This document shows, one piece after another, positions 6,040 through 10,606 of a stretch of 10,606 nucleotides of DNA (the stretch's first letter is position 1; each line of letters opens with the position of its first letter). Under the pieces are notes generated by a model. It was given only the letters and a program-made list of their open reading frames with translations. It was not told where the DNA came from and did not search any database. The position numbers and the translations under genes were made by a program. The DNA is from an uncultured Eubacteriaceae bacterium (GTDB lineage: Bacteria > Bacillota > Clostridia > Eubacteriales > Eubacteriaceae): NCBI GenBank assembly GCA_947630385.1, contig CANRHG010000051.1:1-10606 (forward strand). The letters are read 5' to 3'.

Positions 6040-7348
6040 ATTCTCCCCAAATTGCTTCTATTAATTCAACCGCATCTTCCGCTACGACCGTTTTGATATT
6101 TAATTCTTTTTGTAAATCGCGTAGACTGAGATCGTCTAAAAACAGATCGCTTTGAGCTTTAAATAAATTCGCGGAAAACACTACCTGCTTATAATCCTGT
6201 AAATTTAATACCTTTAAATTTTCTAAAATATCTTTGCCGGTCAATAAGCCAGCTACATTTATATTTTTACCAAAAAAATTATTTTCTATTCCTATAACCT
6301 CAATATCGGGCCAAAAAGACTGAAAAAGTTTTTTTAAATATGGGTAAAAAGCTGTCCCCGTCACAATGAGCGAAGGGACCGGCGACTTTTCCTTGGACTT
6401 TAAAAAAGCATCGTTAAACTCATCGGTAAACTTACGAATCATGCCGACACCATTTTCGATCTGACCAAAACCTTCGTAGTAATCGGCCTGAGGAATATCC
6501 TCCCCTGCTAGTAAATAAAACTCATCGGATAAAAACGCAAACCGGGTCTTATGCTTCTTTAACATCCTTTCCTGAAACTTAGTAACCTCATCTATAACCG
6601 TCTTGGCCTCATCTTTACTAAAAGTTCTTAGTGGATATAAGTTATTACGGTATTTGGTGAGTCCGACCGGAACGATGCTGACCGAATAAAGGTTCGGATA
6701 AAACCGGATGAGATCTTCTAAGGTTTTAAGTAAGCTTTTATCGTTTATTTCTGGAACGAGAACGATCTGGGCGTTCATCCGAATACCGTTTTCGTCTAAC
6801 TTTCTGAGGCGCTTCAAAAGATTTCCAGCCCTTTTATTTCTAAGTAAGAGTTTGCGTTCGGTTTCATCCGTTGTGTGTACGCTAATATTTACCGGGATCT
6901 TGTATTTACAAATCCTTTCAATATCTTCTTTACTTAGGTTAGTAAGCGTAACGTAATTTCCACGTAAAAAAGAAAGGCGCTCGTCGTCGTCTTTGATATA
7001 AAGCGTATCTCGCATGCCGCCCGGAAGTTGATCAATAAAGCAAAACAGACAGTTGTTTTGGCATTCTTTAACGGCCTTATCCTCTAAAACGATCCCCAGA
7101 CTTTCCTGTGGCTCTTTTTCGATCTCGTACTCCCAGATCTCTTCCCCTCTTTGAACGGTTAAAGTGAAAAAATCATTTTCGGTCAAAAAGAAAAGATCGA
7201 GCTCGTCCGTGATTTTTTGTCCATTAATCTCAAGCAGGATGTCTCCCGGCCTTAGTCCAATTTCTTTTGCGATTGAGTCTGTTAAGATTTCTTTGATTGT
7301 ATTATTATTTTTATATTCCGATGAATCTAATTCGTATAAATTTGCCAT
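6032..7348 (-). CDS. PDZ / radical-SAM / DUF512 protein encoded upstream of Der
   Basis: The 438-residue product has a PDZ-like N-terminal domain (about 15-75: SIAKEIGLRPGDILLEINGQ), a radical-SAM-like section with the cysteine triad Cys96-x3-Cys100-x2-Cys103 (CQNNCLFCF) and a C-terminal DUF512 domain (about 223-430: VSIVPVGLTKYR, DEFYLLAGEDIP, YEGFGQIENGVGMI, LIVTGTAFYP). This architecture belongs to a widespread family, found beside der in many Clostridia, whose reaction is unknown. The cysteine spacing suggests a 4Fe-4S cluster binding S-adenosylmethionine. The frame stays open 39 codons upstream to 7465, but that stretch is hydrophobic, lacks a family match and lies opposite the DUF4364 gene, so I place the start at the ATG 7348-7346. 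No Shine-Dalgarno site precedes it. The 3' end overlaps der by 8 bp, so the two should be co-expressed. Confidence 0.94.
   Translation of the reverse strand: MANLYELDSSEYKNNNTIKEILTDSIAKEIGLRPGDILLEINGQKITDELDLFFLTENDFFTLTVQRGEEIWEYEIEKEPQESLGIVLEDKAVKECQNNCLFCFIDQLPGGMRDTLYIKDDDERLSFLRGNYVTLTNLSKEDIERICKYKIPVNISVHTTDETERKLLLRNKRAGNLLKRLRKLDENGIRMNAQIVLVPEINDKSLLKTLEDLIRFYPNLYSVSIVPVGLTKYRNNLYPLRTFSKDEAKTVIDEVTKFQERMLKKHKTRFAFLSDEFYLLAGEDIPQADYYEGFGQIENGVGMIRKFTDEFNDAFLKSKEKSPVPSLIVTGTAFYPYLKKLFQSFWPDIEVIGIENNFFGKNINVAGLLTGKDILENLKVLNLQDYKQVVFSANLFKAQSDLFLDDLSLRDLQKELNIKTVVAEDAVELIEAIWGEYV
7335..7340 (+). promoter_or_regulatory. Candidate -10 box for a leaderless DUF4364 transcript
   Basis: TATAAA ends six bases before the ATG at 7347, the spacing expected if transcription starts at or next to the start codon. 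There is no Shine-Dalgarno site in front of the ATG, which fits a leaderless message. No convincing -35 box was found (TATATT at 7312-7317), so this is tentative. Confidence 0.3.
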
Positions 7349-7883
7349 GAAAATCAAACTGAAAAAATCAAAAATAAAACTCTTAGTCTTATACGCGCTT
7401 AAAAAGATAAAATATAAAGTCAGCCGCGAGCAGCTGTCGACGGTCCTAATTGAGACCCAACCCATTAACTGGTTTGAACTTCAGACGGTCATCAACAATT
7501 TATTTGAAGATCAGCTGATCGAAAAAGACAGCGCCAATAAGATCGGACTGAGTTTTAGAGGCCGCCAAACCGTAGAAGCACTCGAAGACAAAATCCTAAA
7601 TATCGAAAAAAGGACTATCGATAAATACGTCGAAGATAACAAAGATAAAATCCTTCGTGAAGATGAAATTATTTCTTATTATGTAAAAGAAGAAAACTCT
7701 TATATTGTGGAGCTTAAACTTATGACTTCCGGTTTTTTACTGATGGAGTTAAAGTTAGAAGCCCCGACCAAAGAGCTGGCCCAGGAGATGTGCAACAACT
7801 GGAAAAAAAGCCCGCACCAGATTTATCAAAATCTTCTCAAACAATTGTCAAATAAAAAAACGCCAGATCCTGGCGTTAATTAA
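7347..7883 (+). CDS. DUF4364-family winged-helix protein
   Basis: From the ATG at 7347 the product has 178 residues. The N-terminal half (about 5-80) reads as a winged helix: a basic first helix, KVSREQLSTVLIE, INWFELQTVINNLFEDQLIEK, and a wing ending in LSFRGRQTVEAL. The second half is a charged alpha/beta segment (IVELKLMTSGFLLMELKLEAPTK-like, about 119-141, then a helix). Length and pattern fit DUF4364, a Clostridia family presumed to act as DNA-binding regulators; the target is unknown. The frame is open upstream to 7164, but that part runs antisense to the DUF512 gene, so the start is placed at 7347. This start codon shares the CATG palindrome with the divergent DUF512 start. The last eight codons are formed by the terminator hairpin of the converging yebC unit, and the stop overlaps its final gene by 8 bp. 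Confidence 0.86.
   Translation: MKIKLKKSKIKLLVLYALKKIKYKVSREQLSTVLIETQPINWFELQTVINNLFEDQLIEKDSANKIGLSFRGRQTVEALEDKILNIEKRTIDKYVEDNKDKILREDEIISYYVKEENSYIVELKLMTSGFLLMELKLEAPTKELAQEMCNNWKKSPHQIYQNLLKQLSNKKTPDPGVN
7854..7877 (-). terminator. Rho-independent terminator of the yigZ-yebC unit, inside the DUF4364 coding end
   Basis: On the minus strand AACGCCAG and CTGGCGTT form an eight-pair stem with a three-base loop, followed by seven T. The stem begins in the stop region of the 138-residue gene and lies fully within the last codons of the opposing DUF4364 gene. On the plus strand no T-run follows, so it should act on minus-strand transcripts only. Confidence 0.88.
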
Positions 7884-8292
7884 TCGGTTGTCTCGTATTT
7901 AAATTGTTACCGGAAGAATTTGAAGAATTGTTCGAACTGTTATTTGAATTATCATCGGGATTTGTCTGATAAATGCCGCTCCCATCGGTAAACATGGTCG
8001 AGCCATCCTCATCTTCTTCCGACGTATCGGAGTAATAATAGTCGCCCTCTTCCATCATTTCTTCGTCTTCTTCATCCGTCACAAAAGGCGTCTCCCCTAT
8101 TACGGCCTGGTAAACGGCTGAGACGCCGTTTTCGGTCATCTCGACGTTACCGGCGTTACTGTAAACGTAACGTAAAATAAAAGAGCTCATTAATATGAGT
8201 AGAAGAAACATCATAAAGACGGAAATAATAAAACCGGAGCGTCTCTTTCGACGTTCGAGTTTTAAGCGTGGATCAAGGTTGGTTTTAGACAC
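7876..8292 (-). CDS. Single-pass membrane protein with acidic, Asn/Ser-rich outer tail; function unknown
   Basis: The 138-residue product begins with a basic cytoplasmic segment (KLERRKRR, 11-18), then one transmembrane helix (about 20-41) and an outer part of about 95 residues. The outer part holds a short ordered-looking stretch (VEMTENGVSAVYQAVIGETP, 50-69), a very acidic segment with Tyr clusters (72-96) and an Asn/Ser/Gly-rich end (113-131). The start is GTG at 8292, with GGGAAG upstream, and overlaps the yebC stop by 8 bp. I do not recognise a family. The basic-in, acidic-out layout is that of a bitopic protein with its N-terminus in the cytoplasm. It is the last gene of the yigZ-yebC unit, with a terminator at its stop. 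Confidence 0.82.
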   Translation of the reverse strand: MSKTNLDPRLKLERRKRRSGFIISVFMMFLLLILMSSFILRYVYSNAGNVEMTENGVSAVYQAVIGETPFVTDEEDEEMMEEGDYYYSDTSEEDEDGSTMFTDGSGIYQTNPDDNSNNSSNNSSNSSGNNLNTRQPIN

Positions 8293-9013
8293 TGGCTTCT
8301 TCCCAATTATGGTAGACGGACTGAACGTCGTCGTTGTCTTCGAACATATCTAACATTTTTTGCATTTTTGCCGAGTCGGCTTCGTCAAGATCGACAAAGG
8401 TACTGGGGATTTGCGCGACTTCCCCACTGACCGGTTTGATTCCGTTGGATTCCAAAGCGTCCATTACCGTAATAAAATCGCCTGGACTGGATAAAATTTC
8501 ATATCCGTCTTCGGTAGTCTGGATATCGTCCGCTCCCGCGTCGAGAGCGATCATCATCAAATCGTCTTCGTCGACCGAATCTTTTTCGACAAAAATCTGC
8601 CCGACTTTATTAAAAAGGAAATTAACGCAACCGTTCGTTCCGAGATTTCCGCCGTTTTTATCAAAAGCGTGGCGAATATCCGCTGCCGTACGGTTTTTGT
8701 TGTCGGTCAGGGCTGAAACGATGACCGCAACGCCTTTTGGCCCGTAGCCTTCGTAAGTGATTTCTTCGTAAACGTTATTTCCGAGTTCGCCGGCACCCTT
8801 TTTGATCGCTCTTTCAATGTTGTCGTTTGGCATGTTAGCGGCTTTCGCCTTTGCTACGGCTTCCCTTAACTTTGAATTCATTTCGGGATCCGGCCCGCCT
8901 TCACGGCTGGCTACGGCTATGTATTTTGCCATCTTTGTAAAGATCTTACCTCTGGCCGCATCGTTCTTTCCTTTTTTGTTTTTAATATTGGCCCATTTAC
9001 TGTGTCCTGACAT
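8285..9013 (-). CDS. yebC: YebC/PmpR (TACO1) family protein
   Basis: The 242-residue product is a full-length YebC-family protein. The hallmark N-terminus MSGHSKWANIKNKK is followed by ARGKIFTKMAKYI, KAANMPNDNIERAIKKG, EEITYEGYGPKGVAVIV and NKNRTAADIRHAF, with the acidic C-terminal domain typical of the family. Members were first described as DNA-binding regulators; later work on YebC/TACO1 relatives links them to translation, including relief of ribosome stalling at proline-rich stretches. Which role applies here cannot be told from sequence. A strong GAGGAG site lies five bases before the ATG, inside the end of yigZ, and the two genes overlap by 17 bp. It is co-transcribed with yigZ and the small membrane protein. 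Confidence 0.97.
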   Translation of the reverse strand: MSGHSKWANIKNKKGKNDAARGKIFTKMAKYIAVASREGGPDPEMNSKLREAVAKAKAANMPNDNIERAIKKGAGELGNNVYEEITYEGYGPKGVAVIVSALTDNKNRTAADIRHAFDKNGGNLGTNGCVNFLFNKVGQIFVEKDSVDEDDLMMIALDAGADDIQTTEDGYEILSSPGDFITVMDALESNGIKPVSGEVAQIPSTFVDLDEADSAKMQKMLDMFEDNDDVQSVYHNWEEASV

Positions 9014-9656
9014 CTTCTCTCCTCTTCTTTTCTTTTATTTTTTTAGTCTCTATAACTTCAATCAAACAACTATCGTTTGTTTCATTAATTATATACCGTT
9101 TAAAAGAATCTGTTTTTTCTATAGGGATAAAAAAACGCATTCTTACCAAATCCTCAAAATTTTCTTCGACCGGTACAATTCCCTGATCTCTTAACTTTTT
9201 ATTTAAACTTTGATATGTACCGTATTCAACTTGGACTTCAATTATATCAACGTCGTGGACAACCGCTAAATCAGCTTTATCTAAGACCTTGCTGGTGGCT
9301 CCCGAATACGCCCTAATTAGTCCCGAAGCACCAAGCTTTATTCCACCGAAATACCGGACCACTAATACCAAAACGTTTTTAAGATCTTTTTGCTCTAAAA
9401 CATTTAAAATGGGTTTACCGGCGGTCCCAGAAGGCTCTCCGTCATCCGAAGCCTTTTTTTGTTCTGGTTCCGTAGCTAAAATCCAGGCACTGCAAACGTG
9501 GGTAGCTTTATAAAACTCCTTACGGGCCTGTTTTATGATTTCTTTTATCTCATCTTCACTTGAGACGGGATAAGCCCGAGCGATAAAACGACTCTTTTTT
9601 ATTACCTCTTCGGCCTCACTGGGTTCAAAGACCGTTTGGTACTCTTGTAACTCCAT
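8997..9656 (-). CDS. yigZ: YigZ / IMPACT-family protein (UPF0029 plus DUF1949)
   Basis: The 219-residue product has the two-domain form of bacterial YigZ/YvyE proteins. The IMPACT (UPF0029) domain (about 10-125) carries the signatures KSRFIA, ATHVCSAWIL, SDDGEPSGTAGKP (70-82) and VVRYFGGIKLGASGLIRAY (99-117). A ferredoxin-like DUF1949 domain (about 138-200) is followed by a basic tail KKIKEKKRRE. The eukaryotic relative IMPACT acts in translation control through GCN2; the role of the bacterial proteins is not settled, though a link to ribosomes or RNA has been proposed. The ATG at 9656 has only a weak AAAG upstream and follows a short predicted leader. It heads a three-gene unit with yebC, with which it overlaps by 17 bp. 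Confidence 0.96.
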   Translation of the reverse strand: MELQEYQTVFEPSEAEEVIKKSRFIARAYPVSSEDEIKEIIKQARKEFYKATHVCSAWILATEPEQKKASDDGEPSGTAGKPILNVLEQKDLKNVLVLVVRYFGGIKLGASGLIRAYSGATSKVLDKADLAVVHDVDIIEVQVEYGTYQSLNKKLRDQGIVPVEENFEDLVRMRFFIPIEKTDSFKRYIINETNDSCLIEVIETKKIKEKKRREDVRTQ

Positions 9657-9671
9657 GCGAACTTTAATTTT

Positions 9672-9700
9672 ATCATATCAGTTTGTATTTTTTTCGAGAA
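9672..9700 (-). promoter_or_regulatory. Candidate extended -10 promoter for the yigZ-yebC unit
   Basis: On the minus strand TGATATGAT (an extended -10, five of six consensus bases) occupies 9672-9680, with a weak TTCTCG at the -35 position (9695-9700). The predicted start near 9665 leaves a leader of only about nine bases before the yigZ ATG. It lies just past the terminator of the upstream remnant gene, as expected for a new transcription unit. Confidence 0.5.
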
Positions 9701-9702
9701 CG

Positions 9703-9742
9703 AAAAATCCCTACCGCCAGCTAAATGTTTGACAGTAGGGAT
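9703..9742 (-). terminator. Rho-independent terminator of the surface-protein remnant
   Basis: On the minus strand ATCCCTACTGTCA pairs with TGGCGGTAGGGAT (13 pairs, two of them G-U) around a ten-base loop, followed by TTTTT counting the last stem base. It lies 15 bases past the stop of the DUF5648-like remnant, so it marks the original 3' end of that gene. Confidence 0.88.
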
Positions 9743-9756
9743 AAAGTTCGTTTTTA

Positions 9757-10206
9757 TTAATCGGCAAACCCAACGCTGAAAGGTTTAATGGATTGAAATT
9801 TTACGCCTTCATCGACATAGCCGCGTTCACTTGTAAGGACTCTAATTTCATTTTCATCGCTTGTCATCAAGTGAGCAGCCGCCGCCGGAGCCGAAGAATT
9901 AAATAAGCGGTGGATCGCTTCCGTATTTTCCGGAACCGCTGCCCCTTCTCCTAGAGCGCCACCGGCAACTTTAAAGGCGGGTGTTCCGTTAAAGTCCGCT
10001 TGCCATCCGTGTTGACCGGTTAAAACGTTCTTTTCGTTTTCATCAACCGTGTAAAGGTGTTCGTGAGAACGCGGATCGTAAAGACGATACACCGGAATAC
10101 CATCGTCTTAGTGGGTCATGCGTGATCCTTCGTAAACCCATAATAAAGATTGGCTAGTCGGTGAAGTGGTTTGAATCGTTAATTTATTAACTTCATAAAA
10201 TCCTTT
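9757..10206 (-). pseudogene. 3' remnant of a surface protein with a C-terminal DUF5648-like domain
   Basis: The readable C-terminus (from about 10107) begins DDGIPVYRLYDPRSHEHLYT, continues DENEKNVLTGQHGWQ, and repeats the pattern as AIHRLFNSS...HLMTSDENEIRVLTSERGY before ending in GFAD. Paired YRLYxP..EHLYT / GW units are the hallmark of DUF5648-type domains at the end of large secreted wall proteins in Bacillota. The same frame extends upstream past a TAA (10110-10108) into EVNKLTIQTTSPTSQSLLW and WVYEGSRMTH, which looks like more of the same protein. The frame then meets the transposon end near 10206. No signal peptide or proper start is present; an internal GTG at 10092 could give 111 residues but has no ribosome binding site. 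The gene has therefore lost its 5' part and gained a stop. It was probably an adhesin or wall hydrolase. Confidence 0.78.
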
Positions 10207-10249
10207 GGCGCGGAAACCCACTTCCTTTCAGGTGGTGGGAACGAGCGCC
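10207..10249. repeat. Imperfect palindrome at the end of the IS200/IS605-type element
   Basis: GGCGC (10207-10211) pairs with GCGCC (10245-10249), CCCAC (10217-10221) with GTGGG (10235-10239) and CCT (10224-10226) with AGG (10230-10232) around a TTC loop. A bulged hairpin just past the 3' end of a Y1 transposase gene is the usual subterminal structure recognised as single-stranded DNA by such transposases. The exact cleavage site is not resolved. Confidence 0.7.
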
Positions 10250-10252
10250 GGC

Positions 10253-10606
10253 TTATTCTTGATTTTCGATATATCTTTTAACCGTCTCTTCCGAAACTTC
10301 TCCTACGCTACAGGCAAAATAGCCGTCCGACCAGAACGCTTTCTTCTTCCAGTAGTGTTTTCCAAGCAGTCCTGGAAAACACTCCCAGACACGATTCGTA
10401 GTTTCCCGCTTGAGTTTTTTGACGATCTGGCTAATGCTTTCGGTCCATAGCTTATGAACAGGTGAATGTGGTCTTTGTCCGTTTCCAGACGCACCCGGCT
10501 GTAACCGTTTCGGAGGCAAATATCCTCGATTTTTTCTTTGATGGTCTTTTTGACTGCGCCGGTCAGAAGTTTCTTGCGGTATTTCGTCACAAAAATGATA
10601 TGGGCT
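10253..10606 (-). pseudogene. tnpA: IS200/IS605-type Y1 (HUH) transposase TnpA, frameshifted and running off the right edge
   Basis: At the edge the frame reads AHIIFVTKYRKKLLTG, typical of the N-terminal region of IS200-like TnpA, so the true start is outside the window. The HUH metal-binding motif is present (DKDHIHLFISYGPK, HIH at 10470-10462). Close to 10435-10443 the protein jumps to the next frame: after SYGPK the family continuation ISQIVKKLKRETTNRVWE is found one frame over, followed by YWKKKAFWSDGYFACSVG and the final helix KRYIENQE with the probable catalytic Tyr at 10273-10271. Both functional halves survive, but a one-base shift separates HUH from Tyr, so no full protein is expected. 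Y1 transposases move single-stranded copies and recognise hairpins such as the one at 10207-10249. Confidence 0.9.

Larger units (their letters stand above)
10207..10606 (-). mobile_element. IS200/IS605-family insertion element (partial), inserted in a surface-protein gene
   Basis: A Y1 transposase gene followed by a subterminal palindrome identifies an IS200/IS605-type element. One end lies at or near 10200-10210, where the surface-protein reading frame gives way to the hairpin; the other end is outside the window. No tnpB is visible in this part. The transposase frameshift makes the copy non-autonomous. Confidence 0.75.

Noticed and set aside
5678..6064. 128-codon plus-strand frame opposite der
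   Set aside because: Shadow of the Der G-domain 1 coding sequence; no recognisable domain.
7164..7346. 61-codon extension of the DUF4364 protein
   Set aside because: It is the antisense of the DUF512 protein's N-terminal coding region. The family-like winged helix begins at the ATG at 7347.
7388..7393. TATAAG as a -10 box for the DUF512-der unit
   Set aside because: A five-of-six match, but without a usable -35 and in very AT-rich coding DNA, where such matches are expected by chance.
7349..7465. 39-codon N-terminal extension of the DUF512 protein
   Set aside because: The stretch is hydrophobic and lies antisense to the DUF4364 start. The PDZ-like domain begins soon after the ATG at 7348, so the extension is treated as non-coding in this frame.
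8334..9194. Two plus-strand frames of 130-137 codons opposite yebC and yigZ
   Set aside because: Antisense shadows of highly conserved genes; composition is Ser/Phe/Leu-rich without a domain or ribosome binding site.
10253..10606. Two separate small genes in place of one frameshifted transposase
   Set aside because: The two frames carry consecutive, non-overlapping halves of one Y1 transposase (HUH, then the Tyr helix), so they are one broken gene.

Overview
The window looks like chromosomal DNA of an anaerobic, low-GC Gram-positive bacterium (Bacillota, most likely Clostridia in the broad sense). The signs are moderately AT-rich DNA, strong AAAGG/GGAG ribosome binding sites, an A-type flavodiiron protein, a PDZ/radical-SAM/DUF512 protein directly upstream of the GTPase Der, a DUF4364 winged-helix protein and a membrane-anchored GH25 muramidase. 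I cannot name the genus from sequence alone.

Layout. (1) 1-~960, minus strand: an IS607-type transposable element running off the left edge. Its serine-recombinase gene tnpA is badly decayed (one nonsense codon, about four frameshifts), while the visible part of tnpB is open. (2) 1049-3760, minus strand: a tight four-gene unit of a stand-alone LexA/S24-like Ser-Lys peptidase domain, a small lipoprotein, a six-helix membrane protein and a flavodiiron protein, closed by a rho-independent terminator. (3) 3781-4699, plus strand, divergent from it: a 57-residue helical protein overlapping a membrane-anchored GH25 lysozyme-like protein. (4) 4723-7348, minus strand: the DUF512 radical-SAM protein and Der, overlapping by 8 bp. 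(5) 7347-7883, plus strand: a DUF4364 winged-helix protein whose start codon shares a CATG with the DUF512 gene and whose 3' end overlaps the next unit. (6) 7876-9656, minus strand: yigZ/IMPACT-family protein, YebC/PmpR-family protein and a single-pass protein with an acidic, Asn/Ser-rich tail. All three overlap and end in a terminator lying inside the 3' end of the DUF4364 gene. (7) 9703-10606, minus strand: the 3' remnant of a surface-protein gene with a DUF5648-like C-terminus and its own terminator, cut off by an IS200/IS605-type element whose Y1 transposase gene is frameshifted and leaves the right edge.

The centre is thus a compact, conserved housekeeping block (ribosome assembly, translation-linked factors, oxygen or NO detoxification, cell-wall hydrolysis) with almost no intergenic DNA. 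Decaying mobile elements of two different transposition chemistries (serine recombinase and HUH/Y1) lie on both sides. No RNA genes, CRISPR arrays or riboswitches were seen. The most unusual points are the stand-alone S24-like protein at the head of the flavodiiron unit, the divergent genes with overlapping start codons and no visible Shine-Dalgarno sites, and the terminator embedded in an opposing coding sequence.
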